Assembly: GCA_950295325.1 (NCBI GenBank)
Contig: OX485803.1
Coordinates: forward strand, 36,655,554-36,719,553
Length of the DNA: 64,000 bases
Source: Polytrichum commune
Lineage: Eukaryota > Streptophyta > Polytrichopsida > Polytrichales > Polytrichaceae
Direction of reading: 5' to 3'
Shown in pieces: positions 1 to 10,627 of the stretch. A program made the translations under genes and the position numbers. The stretch's first letter is position 1; each line of letters opens with the position of its first letter. Under the pieces are notes generated by a model, which was not told the origin of the DNA, made no database searches, and worked only from the letters and a program-made list of their open reading frames with translations.

Positions 1-175
1 TAAATTTCTTGAATATGCTAGTTGTTATATTTTGCAATCAATTACATAAGGTGTTAATCATCCATGTGGTTACCAATACAAGTAGATGAATATTAGGTAA
101 AAAATACATAATTTCAAATGATTACAACCAAATGCGTTAAATTAATCCATTTAGATCTTATTTCATTTTGGTTTT

Positions 176-690
176 ATGATGCCACTCATTCGCAAATTGC
201 ATGAGTTTGTTACGGTCAAGCTGAATTCTTTCGTCATCTAAACGATGTCCTAAAAATTCCAATTTTTGAAGAAATAACTCATTTGCTTCATCTCTGAGGA
301 TTCAATTATATTCCGATTTTAAATTTATCTGAATAAAGTAGCTAGCATCTACTAATATATCCAATAGTGAATATACTTTAGATAGTGAATTTTTTTTTCA
401 CCAAAATTTGATTCAAGGCCCAATATGTAATGCATACTCATATTTAATTATTTTTTATTGTAAAGAATACATGTACCCGAAATGACGATTTACTAGGACG
501 AATACAACCTCTTACTTAGAGCTCAGTTAGTTATTGTTTCAACTCAGTGAATTCTACTTGGTTGAGTCGATATGAAGCCTTATTTGGAGGCTCCGCTCAA
601 GGCATGAACTCAATCTGGTGGTCCACCTTCCGCTTTGGAGACAACTCATTGGATAGCTCGTTAAGTATAACATTATTGAATTCTTACAAG
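176..690 (-). pseudogene. Ty3/gypsy reverse-transcriptase pseudogene with internal deletion
   Basis: Minus-strand translation across several frames gives the usual gypsy RT entry (KRKVDH, then an I-E-x-MP block, then a PYRL-like YRLNQVE), then IRPSKS, ALNQILVKKK, DASYFIQINLKSEYN and finally LEFLGHRLDDERIQLD. In intact elements the LEFLGH block lies well over 100 residues past the SYF-x-x-I-x-LKS block. Here they are about 20 residues apart, so the central palm, including the YxDD catalytic box, is deleted. Several stops and frameshifts are also present. It encodes no working polymerase. Confidence 0.75.
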
Positions 691-1424
691 ATTTTGGAGT
701 TACAATTAGAGACGCAGTGTGGTAGAATTTTTTTAATATTATTTCCAAAGTCTTCGTCTTTTAATATCTATACACAGTGCTCTTCAAATAGCTTAGTTGT
801 GGTGACTAAGTGAATTTCTATTCCATCTAAGCTAGGTATTTGCATAAAAAATAATGATTTCGGTTGGCCGTCTACACCTACCATCACGTCATATATGCTA
901 GCATAATTTCTATATCATAGTAATGCATGAATGTATTTTCCAACAATATGTCTACGTCCATAAATCGTACATTATGAAGTCTTCTTCAAAATAATTTCCA
1001 TTTGCCTTGGAATGTACGTCCTTAACTACTCCCGCCGCTTAATACGACTTTTGGATGCAATTTACCTTCATCAACAAGGTGGTTTCCTTTATCTTCAACT
1101 CCAACTTCTCTGCACACTATGATGTTATGAAGTAGAACATGATTATTGTATGAATCAACATAGTTACGTTAGAAATGTTCACTTGTACTCTTAAGTAAAC
1201 TAACATTTTCTCTCTAGATTTATCATTATGAGAATGACTTTGAAACCACCTTCGGAAACTAATATTTTCCGTTTTTTTTCTTCTTTCCATTTTATGCCTA
1301 CTTTTGAAAGATAACACACTATGTGAGTCAAAGTTTATACTAAGCCTTTTAATTTGCTTTTGTTTTGGTGCAATCGAGATATAGTTGAATTCTACTTTGA
1401 TTTTTTTAATAATAATTTAAAACT

Positions 1425-2190
1425 TTCATGACACTTCCACGTCATATGTCCTAGCGCTTTGCATTTGAAATAAATTTTTTTATTCAACATTTCTTTAATA
1501 TCTACGCGTTTGACTCGCTTGAATCTTTTAGCTGCTTATAACTTCAAGTTCGATCTGCCCTCCACTTTTTCTTTTATTTCAAAATTCCGTTTGTGAACTT
1601 TAGTTTGCCATGGTTGACATTTACCTCAAAAAACCTTTTAGCGCTTGGCTTACCTAGTTGCCCTAACTTATGCATGACCTCTTAGTGAATGATAATGTTT
1701 GAGTAATCTATCATTGTAATAAAAAGGTTTCCCCCCCCCCCCCCCCACATCTTGCATCGAATTCTTTTGTTGAAACTCACAAAAGTTGTACCCATTAGAT
1801 CCAATTGTGATTTTTCCTAGTAATTGTATTGAAGGTAGTTGGATTTGTACTCCTTGGTGTACTTCATAATATTGTAATCCGTATTTTATTTCATTGATCC
1901 CAATGATGACATATCAAATAGACATTAATACGGTTTCCTTGAAGTCTCAATTATTCATTTCTTAAATTATTTCTTTGGTAAGTCCTTTGCTTGACCGTCT
2001 TTCCAAGCGGCGAATATAATCGACAATTCTTCTTTAATGAACAAACTAAAATTTGGAATTCTAATTTTGTTTTCTATATATCTCGACGCATCGTAATATG
2101 TCTCGTACTCCGTCATGAAAACTTTGATATTCCACTGGTTTTTGGTATTCCAAGGTGTCGGTTTCGGGATGTTTTTCATGTATGTCACTT
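1425..2190 (-). pseudogene. gag-like pseudogene with damaged zinc knuckle
   Basis: The best-preserved piece is an open 73-codon stretch at 1967-2188 with gag-like residues (TPWNTKNQWNIK, then YYDAS, then IPNFSLFIKEEL and FAAWKDG). About 500 bp further along the minus strand (about 1430-1475) lies FKCKALGHMTWKC. This matches the C-x2-C-x4-H-x4-C knuckle of retrotransposon nucleocapsids, except that the first Cys is Tyr, consistent with a single TGT to TAT change. The two parts are separated by stops and frameshifts and by a 16-base C run at 1731-1746. Gag would coat the element RNA; this copy cannot. Confidence 0.65.
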
Positions 2191-2250
2191 ACTTGAGTTC
2201 CCTAACGAGGCTTCTGTATTATTTTTTAAAATTAATGATATCTATTAGGA

Positions 2251-3150
2251 ATTGATTTTGCTTAAACATATTATTTATGATGGTTTTAATTTTTCTGAAT
2301 TAATTTTTAAGCTAGAAGATGAGAGTTTTCCTTCGCCTCCTACCATTTCTTCTGCGTCCTTATCGAATCCATCATCAAAACTCCCCTTATCACTTGGATT
2401 GTTAGGTCCTTCACTCTTGACGAAGTTGGTTGTTGATTTCGTCAATTGAGTCCAACTGTGTCTTTTTTTGTGTTGGTATTGGTTTTTTTTGCATAGGCCC
2501 GCGTTTTAAACTTGGGCCATTATTTTTTCCAAGGCCCTTGTTGCTACTTTATCTTGAGTTTTAATTTCTTCTCGTAGCAGGTTCATGTCGCCCTTCTTAA
2601 AGCGCCTTGAAAATGCTATCTTCAGATTATAAGCGTTCTGTTACGAATTCTTTAGTTCTACTCTTTTGCGCTTCACCACAATACCGAGCTAAAATCATTC
2701 GATATCACATGTAACACCACTTTACGTTACGTCCCGTACTTACCTCACGTGAAAGTTAGCTACTCCACTTGTACAAATTACTTGCATGGTTAGTCTGCTC
2801 ATTTTTCCAATCTTGGCTCTCGCCAACGTTGGTATTCTCTTAGGGTCTCCTAGTGTCTAACCCATGGACCACCTCAATGTGCAAGTCCTTAACCGCACAT
2901 CCAACTCCTTTTGGTGTTGTTTCCTACAATTGTGGGATCTTACACCCCTCTCTAATATCCACACTGCCCTGTCAGTAGCTTCCAAGGATCCAATCAAGGA
3001 CCTTCATCTTCCTTGCCACACCTCTTTTAAACCTTGTAGAATGGGACGTAATACAAAATCCCCATAGGCCATGACACATTTGGTAGTCTAATTGGTTATG
3101 AATTGGTAAAGATACTTAATTTTACCAGGGGCATAAAGAAAAAATCTTTA
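2251..3150. other. Unassigned stretch between gypsy remnant and repeat R1
   Basis: No gene is recognised. It may include the 5' part of the gypsy element, but I found no LTR ends (TG...CA) or tRNA-complementary primer site. Short open frames show no protein-like motifs. Confidence 0.4.
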
Positions 3151-3568
3151 ACAAGAAAACGGTAGAACCGTGAGGCTCTGTCCTTTGCTATGAAAGAGTA
3201 CAATTGTAGCTGATTACTTTGCTCATGCCAATCCATGGCTATTCATTATACCAAACCTTTCTTGGATTTTGTGCATCTTCTTCTCAAATACGGGTCAAGG
3301 ATTGAAGCTACTCATTTATCACCCGAAAATTTTAAAATAAATAATCAGGAACTGCTGAAATAACTATAGTTATTAACTAGATTTCTTTCAATGCATTTTA
3401 GGGAGCACTTATATATATAAACTATAGTTAACATCCACATTAGATAAAGTGGACCAAAAATAACAAGAACAAGTAACGTCCAAGTGTGAACGCAAAGTGG
3501 TTAGGAAATTTGCTCTTGAAACGAAGAAGTTGATGCATAGCCTCTGTCCTACAGACAGCGCCAACAAA
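3151..3568. repeat. Dispersed repeat R1, copy 1
   Basis: About 420 bp starting AACAAGAAAACGGTAGAACC are nearly identical to 27780-28228 in the same orientation. The repeat has an AT-rich middle and ends with a block around GTGAACGCAAAGTGGTTAGG to CTGTCCTACAGAC. That block is read-through on the minus strand (CINFFVSRANFLTTLRSHLD). The same peptide is encoded twice more near 28.1-28.4 kb. No terminal inverted repeat or TSD was found, so the repeat class is unknown; an LTR or transposon fragment is possible. Confidence 0.8.
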
Positions 3569-5400
3569 TAGTGACGTGTGTTGTGGGAGCTATAGTCTAG
3601 CCGTTTATGTGATATGTGTGAGAGTTTTTGTAAGTATGGAAAGTCGGCCATAGTGATCCGGGAGGGCTCTCGCTCAACATATCAAAGGTATCCTAGGATA
3701 TTAAGTTGATGATTCCCAAAAGTTATTATTGATGGAGTTGGGGTAGGATTTGAGGTTTAAGAGTGATACCTAATTATGTGGCTGCTACATGGAGGCACAT
3801 TTTGGAGTTTAGGGATGATGATGGTTTGTCTCTATTACTTTTCTTCCAACTTGTAAGCCTGCTGCCGATGTTGTTTGAGGTCTCGGTGTTTCATCAACAC
3901 TCCGGAGTGGTGATCCGATTTGCTCTAATCATTGGCGTTGCTGCGAAGGGATATGCTCTAGTGTAATAAAACTAGAAATATTGATGGATGAAATGAATAT
4001 TCTAACCACATGTGCCAATGTGTAAGCAAAGAATGATGGGAGCAAGACAACTCCAAATTGATAATATTTGCATTGGAGTTAGACAACTCCACATTTAGTG
4101 TACTAGAATATGACATTCCAGATTGAGAACATGTGCACGATAGTTAGAGCACTCTGGATGAGGTGTAGTGGGATTAAAGCACTCTATATTTAGAAAGTGA
4201 AAGTTGGATGCTATTCATTGGAGTTAGACAACTCTCAATGCATAGATGAATCAAGTTGGAATTAGATATTTCTAATTGGAAGAATGTGATTGAGTTAAAA
4301 GATGGAAGAAGGTTCTAGAAGAACAAAAGATAGTAGATTCATAGTAGAACTAAAAAATAGAGCTATGAATAGAATACTTGTGCTATATTTGGAAATAAAA
4401 GTAAAAGTAATGCCTTTGGCATAAGAGGATGCTTGGGGGAGGAGAGAGGATTTTTTTGTCTCTCTCCTATGGTTAGGTGGCTGAGGTTAGGCCAAGATCT
4501 AATGGTCTATGATCATAATCAAACATTACAAAGAAAATAAATTGAGTCCTTCAACTCATCATTTTGATTGATAGTTGTTATTGTGAAAGTTGGTAGCAAA
4601 CATGTAGGAGGTTTGTTACATCTAGTCTTCGACATTGCTGCAATCCTATCTACTCTAGTCTTGATGCTTCTATGTTGGGATTGTTGGGGTGCAAGGATTG
4701 CGGTTGAGGCGGAGGGTGGGTTAAGGTTAGAAGGACAAATTGCCATATCAATGTTATCAATAATTAGAAACACTTTTGTAACCCTAGGGCATTGGCTATT
4801 GCATCTTAAGATTTGGCAACGTTTGGGTGCCTTGTTTTTCTCTGAGCTTGTGGTTGCGGTAATGTTCTTGTTTGTAGTCCAATGATCTTTGATGTTGCTG
4901 GCTTGTGTTAAGATTTGAGGTTGCCGTGGGTATGGGGCTCGGCAAGCTTGTGTTTCTGTCTTGGCCTTCATGGCGTTTCTTTGTTGTGCATGGTAATTTG
5001 TCTGTGCTATCGGCATTCCCTTATGCTTGGCTACTTCAACATGCGGTAGGCCTATCTTCTTGGTTCTCTATGAGGTGTGGCACCACAGAGCTTCTCATCG
5101 CAACTCTATTCATTATACATTTTTTTTTTGTGAACACATTTGTGTTGCATGTATATTGTGGTGTTTGTGAAGAACACACATCCCTCTCTGTTACAACCAT
5201 GTTAGAATTTTTTTCTAGAGAAGATGCACATGTCAAGCTTCAGAATCCACAATAACTCAATGAAAATCCCTTCATTTTTTTTTGCATACAAAGTGATTTT
5301 TGTGTAAAATGATAGCGTTGGGAAGGACCTATATTTGCACTCATGAAGTTGAAGCTAAATTGCAATCAAAAGTATTCACATGATTAGGTACACTAGAAAG
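3569..5400. other. Unassigned stretch with weak open frames
   Basis: The longest open frames are 3763-3966 (+), 4568-4885 (+, hydrophobic) and 4519-5016 (-). None shows a motif or family I recognise. The 4.0-4.4 kb part repeats short phrases such as GTTAGACAACTCC and resembles diverged tandem repeat. No gene is called. Confidence 0.4.
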
Positions 5401-5468
5401 CTCATGCCTCTAGAAGGTATACTAGTATTCACATAAAGCTCATGCCTCTAGAAGGTGTACTAGTATCC
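5401..5468. repeat. Two-unit tandem repeat (38 bp)
   Basis: CTCATGCCTCTAGAAGGT followed by ACTAGTAT occurs twice with a 38-bp period, with one or two differences. Confidence 0.85.
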
Positions 5469-6800
5469 TGATGTATTGGAGTGAAATACAAGAAAACTAG
5501 AAGTAAGGTGAAAAATTGTTGAGGCAAAATTCACCACTATTCATGAAACCTGGATATCCAAGAACATATTTGTGATGTAAGTACTTGCACCCATCATTGG
5601 CTCCGATTGCCATGTAGGACAAACTGGTAGCCACGTTGGATGCATCTATTCCCTCACCATGCCATGTCAGCACCAAACATATTAGTCATTCGCTTGTCCT
5701 GAGCAGCTGCTTCGTTCAAACATATAGAATCAAATGAAGTAATTATTTCTAAAATGAAAACTCGTAGGCATTCTTTGAATCCAACAATTCTCTAATGTGT
5801 TGAGTAAGGCGCTGGTAATAAGTTTGACAGTTACCTCAAGTGCGACCACTATGCTCAATCAAGACATCACGATTCATGGTAAGGTTTACAGCTCACACAG
5901 CGACACAAGTGAGGTTTGTTCAACTAAAGCTTCAAGCTGAACTCTGGAAATCAAGACAATTACAGCAATCAAGGAAAATGAAGATTCCCATCCTACTGCA
6001 TTAAGGAGCTCTTTATTGAAGAAGTAATCTATTCTTGTTGAGCAAATGAGTTGATAATGATGAGGATTCAATTCAATTCCTTTTTTAATTTGAAAAAGAA
6101 AACAAGTCTGTCCTCTACTATCTCAAAGCTATGACGAGTAGTAAAAACTGGATTATGTTGGTGGGTTCACAATCGATATACAAGTTGTGCACGTGGCTCA
6201 AATAATGAAATACCTCCTGGATTTTAATGTCATGTCATAAGTAAGCGATTCAAATGATGCACATCTGAAGAATGAGACTATTAATTTCAGAACCTGTCTA
6301 GGTTATTCTTCTTATAGAGGTGGATGAACTACTTACAGAATATCAAAAGATCATATCAATCTGGACCACCAACTGATCCAATGTAATCACCCAGATATAT
6401 ATAAGAACTTGGAAATTACTTTTACTAATCATGGCATTTGGAATTGCCTATAAAAGTAAGCCACTCACAAGTTAATAGGGGTTGAATTCTTTATCAGTTA
6501 GGTACCCCTTTTGACTGTCGGTGTCTATCTGTAGCACATTTCTCGACTAGCGCCACATGATATATGTGACAACCACCTGCATAGCTTTGAGTTGCATTCT
6601 TGGTCATATGAGTATCCACATAGTCCCCCTATCAACATGAAGGCAGTACCCTATAAGCAGATCTGAATGGGGTAAAGCCATTCAATATAGATAGGTTCAA
6701 CATGCCCTTGATTACATCGAAAGCTAAAACAGCAGAAAGTTGTTGATGTTCATTTCCTTTCCAATCTTCTTCTGTATCCGTTTACAGCTCACTAAAAAAG
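5469..6800. other. Unassigned intergenic stretch
   Basis: No coding, RNA or clear repeat structure recognised; only short, non-conserved open frames. Confidence 0.4.
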
Positions 6801-6864
6801 TACACTAAATTTAGTATCACCAATTCAAATTGTCTTGCTCAATTCTAATTGTAAACCGCGGTAT

Positions 6865-8214
6865 CAGTGTTCAAGATTGAAGTCTTCAATGCCCTTCAAA
6901 CGCGTTTTGGCCCTTCAGAATATACCTCTTTCAAAACAACCCTCCAAAACGCAACCCCAAATCGAAAATGAAGACGTCACTTGAAGTCCTCAATATAATA
7001 TGCCCGTCAAGCACTGTCCACACGAAAATTGATTAGTCAATGTTGGTTGCTAGTTAGCATTGGCTCCTGAAATGACAAAGAAGAATGCATGGCACTGTTG
7101 CTAGGGATCGAACCTGGGTTGCTGGTGTGAAAAGTGGGATTACTTACCACTATACTACAACGACACATGGCAAGCCCTGACAACTAATCAAAGCCAACGT
7201 TTCACATAGTCTTCAATGCCCTTCAATTCCAAAATGAAGCTAAATTGAATAGGTAGATAAATTGATATATATTTTCTTTCAATAGATTTAGCGATGCTAC
7301 AATTAAGCATATTAAGCGACTACAACATTTGTCATTTGAGTTTATTTTGTCTTTAAGAGTGTTGATGTGGATTTGGTTTTGTGACTATATATTGAGAATG
7401 AGTTTACAAACAACTTATCCTTCCAATTGTGTTAACAATGTTAGCATATATTCTATACAAGAAGGTGGCAAATAGAGCTATGATTTGAGCACTTTGTGTA
7501 CTTGTTGAACAATTCATCTCCTAAGGTGTTCCTTAAATCCTCCAAATTAACGATTGTAGCTTGAACAATTGCTGTTGGTGTTACTTGTTGATTTGCAAAC
7601 GTTTAGTTGTCTTCAAAAGTAAGGTAAGTAAGCTCACCACAGTTGGTCTTACCTTCAAAAAGGTAAATGCATTATGCAACTTCTAAATCATAGGACATAC
7701 CAGTTTGGTAATGTTATGATGGTGGGTTGAGGGTTAATTATGTCGATATCATTAGCTAGTACATTTCCTACAATATCTAGATGTCTATTGAGCTCTTGAA
7801 TTTGGTTCTTCGAGCATGGGATTTCGAAGCAAAATTGGGTTAAGAGCGAAAGGAGAACTAGATTGAACCTTGACACACTAGATGCTTTAATGAGGGTTAG
7901 TCTAACTAGGTTTGGAATTGAATTCATGGATTGGAATGACATTTTTGAATCTTTGGAAAATTGCCATAAGAACCAACAAGCGTAAGGCATTGTCACTACA
8001 AGAAGTGGAGTTAGATGGTTGATTCTTAATTCTTCATAGTGTATTGAAAACATGAACCATACAATTCATGCACAAGTTTAATATGAGTTTTTGTATTTCA
8101 TTTCTATATTCTTAGATTAACGTCTTGAATTTGAACTAGTCCTTCAACCGAAGAGCTGAAATTTGAGAGCCCTTCAAAATGAAACTCATATGGGGGCTTC
8201 AATCTTGAACATTG
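6865..8214. mobile_element. hAT-like non-autonomous element, 1,350 bp, nested in MITE M1
   Basis: The element begins CAGTGTTCAAGATTGAAG and ends with its inverted complement (CAATGTTCAAGATTGAAG), 17 of 18 matching. It is flanked by 8-bp direct repeats, CGCGGTAT (6857-6864) and TGCGGTAT (8215-8222), which differ by one C/T. The target is the interior of M1, whose sequence resumes on the other side. An 8-bp TSD and a CAGTG-like start fit hAT. Subterminal CCCTTCAA/CTTCAATG motifs recur near the left end and inside, as is common in hAT elements. No transposase frame exists. It carries a tRNA-Asp pseudogene at 7090-7164. Confidence 0.82.
7090..7164 (-). pseudogene. tRNA-Asp-type pseudogene with 3' CCA
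   Basis: On the minus strand this reads as a plant-type nuclear tRNA-Asp: acceptor GTCGTTG, D-arm TAGTATAGTGGTAAGTA and an intact B-box GGTTCGATCC. Length is 75 nt including a genomic CCA after the discriminator G. The anticodon position is TTC, not GTC, and the anticodon stem no longer pairs. One acceptor and one T-stem pair are broken by changes consistent with CpG to TpG/CpA decay. CCA is not normally encoded in eukaryotic tRNA genes, so this may derive from a mature tRNA, although a three-base chance match is possible. Confidence 0.8.
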
Positions 8215-8520
8215 TGCGGTATAGTGCCGCCAATACTAAATGTGAACCCAACATTATTTGTCATTCCTCATAAAGTTTTTTGGGGTTTACAGTTTTGCAG
8301 ATACTGTCACTTACCAAGTGATTTTTTATCCAAATTTCAATCATCGATGACAATATTTCATTGCAAGTTGCTGACAAGAGAAGGTAGGGTTTTGGTCAAT
8401 GGATGAACTCATCCATCATTCATGACAATATTTGTTCACTTATTCATAACAAAGTGTCATCCAAAAAATTACCATAGTGACATTAAATACCATATGACAC
8501 TAAATAGCATATTTAGTGTA

Positions 8521-10627
8521 GTTTCTTGAAAAAGAGCTATATATGTAGTTTTTGGACAGCCTGTTTGCATGTATTAAACCCTTTATCCTGATATGGGTTT
8601 ATTGAATGTAACAAAAGCACCAAGGAGTAGCCTCTAGATTAGAAAATGACTCAGAATTTGAATGTAACTTTCAAGCCTGGTAGCTTACCATTGTATGCAT
8701 GTGCCATCCATCTTCAACCCCATAAGTAAGAATGTTTATCTAGGTTAAAACAAGAGCGCAGTAGAACTTCAATAATATTTAGATAACGCAACTCATTAAA
8801 GCGTAATAAGTGACCCATCAGATAGGTTACAAATTGCACTTGTACTATGCAACACAATGTGCCTTGTTGGCTACTGTTTTTCTTATGTGAAATTGCTCTG
8901 TTGTGTTTATGGAACAAGGTGGAATCTTTAGGAGCACGACGACATACACAATTGCTTCATAAGCCACATGCGCATTGAATGACATGCAAGAATCTGTGCC
9001 TCCAACATTTGTCGCCATGATATTCGAATTCTAGAAACTTCAAGATGCAATCTGCCAAATTATGCGTCGATAGCGTAAAACACCCGTCACAGATTAAGGA
9101 ACTAACTACTTTCATTTATGCTTACTACAAGGAATCATATAAAAGACCACAATAATGCACATGAGTACAATTTGCGGTTGTTACCGATTAAGTGGCTTTT
9201 ATATGCACAGTAAGGTAGGTATAAGGATGCATGTGTTCATGCAACTTCCCCAAAGCTGAAACAAGACTTGGCCATGAGAGGTGGCAGGAGCCTGTGCGCA
9301 AAGAGATTCTTCATGTGTTCTCATGAATATCCATTTATCTGGCATGTCTTGCAGCAACTTCCTCTAATTAAGGTTACAGCAAGATATGTACCCGTGCGCG
9401 TGATAAACATACTAAGTTAACAATCTCTTCAAACACCATGAGAGGAAGAAGCCAACAACGAATACATTAATTATCTAGTATTAATTCTCATGTATTACAT
9501 TAAGTTGCATCGAAGGTGTCCCTCTTGACTAGGTAATTAGCTATGACTTAATGAACCTTAAGGCAATTACCTCCTAGGGAAATAGGTGGCAAAGTGGATA
9601 AAACCTGGGGAATGAAATTACCTATGCATATTTGCAGATTGCACAATAAATTCACAGGCGAGATGTAGGTAGTGAGTCGTTGTTCCGAGTTCGTAGATAG
9701 CGTGCAAATAGACTTCAGAACTTGACCTCCAAATTAATCAACAACATTTCAAGCTTTTGAATTTACTTAAGACGTGATGACAAGCATATACAAGATGCAT
9801 GCTGTGGATATCCAGTCTATGTTTGCGTGTGCAATTATATGCCTGCAACCTAAAAGCGTCATAGAGATCATTTGTCTCAAAAAACAGAAATATTTTTTTA
9901 AAAAGTGTCACGGACCAGAAAACTGAACTCGGATATGTGGCGCCGGATTGATAGATTCAGCTCATGAGAAATAATTTTTTTTTAGATAATAATAATTATT
10001 ATAGTACTGTCACCCGAAACGTACTATAAACAAGTTGCCTGGAGATTCAGATGCCAAATGTTGAGTGAATCATATATGCATGGCCACAAACACTCGTCGA
10101 AGCTAGACTTCCTAGAATCTGTTTATTTGGTACAATTGAGGGGTGAAGGAATGTTTTCACAGTCTTGCTGATCAAAGTAACTGATTATCCAATCTCACAT
10201 CACCTGCAAAAATCATGTCTCAACGCTCGCTGCTGCTCTTCAGTCTTGATGTCTTCAGCCACTCACCAGTCTACTAATAATGTCCCCCTAATGTGAAGAG
10301 ACTAATCAATCCAACCCCAAGATGGGTTGGACCGAAGGTGTAAATGCTCTAGCTGAAGCTATCAACACTCGGCAGGGTGAGTGATTCTTGCAACAGTTTA
10401 CATGGGTCCTAGTATGTGATTATACCTATATTATAAATTTCCATCATGAAACTTCGGAGCCTGCAGGCGAACTCCTTTGATCTCTGTACAAATTGAAGGG
10501 AAATCCCTATGCAGGCGCAGCTAGACTTGCAGTGAAGAATTGTAACCTTGAGAGCTACAAAAAAAAAAAAGAAGCAGCTGCTGCCCCCATAAGAAACTCC
10601 AAGCCGGACTACTGGACAGCCGTATCA
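8521..10627. other. 3' flank of the bHLH gene
   Basis: No second gene is recognised. The part next to 10627 should contain the 3' untranslated region of the bHLH gene; no canonical AATAAA was found with confidence. The rest is AT-rich with short scattered open frames. Confidence 0.4.

Larger units (their letters stand above)
176..2250 (-). mobile_element. Degenerate Ty3/gypsy-type retrotransposon (gag-pol remnant)
   Basis: Read on the minus strand, this stretch has, in the order expected of a gypsy element, a gag-like segment, a CCHC zinc-knuckle remnant and reverse-transcriptase motifs. Frameshifts and stops occur throughout, so nothing here can be translated as a whole. No LTR or primer-binding site was found: the 3' part runs off or is lost near the left window edge, and the upstream side merges into unassigned DNA. 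Family assignment rests on motif recognition in translated fragments, not on a database search. It is an old, immobile relic. Confidence 0.75.
6801..8520 (-). mobile_element. CACTA-like MITE family M1, copy A, split by a hAT-like insertion
   Basis: The two flanks (6801-6864 and 8223-8520) together form one copy of a roughly 380-bp element also found in the opposite orientation at 26767-27144 and 32733-33128. Family ends read TACACTAA...TTTAGTGT...TTAGTGTA, giving inverted termini of about 25 bp that are themselves partly palindromic. The CACTA start suggests a CACTA (En/Spm)-derived MITE, but a clean 3-bp TSD is not resolved, so the superfamily is tentative. There is no coding capacity. The interruption at 6865-8214 is a separate transposon. 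Confidence 0.75.

Noticed and set aside
2700-3100. Candidate LTR for the gypsy remnant
   Set aside because: No TG...CA ends, no second copy and no primer-binding site could be identified.
4519-5016. 165-codon minus-strand and overlapping plus-strand open frames
   Set aside because: No recognisable family, overlapping frames on both strands, and composition like the surrounding non-coding DNA.
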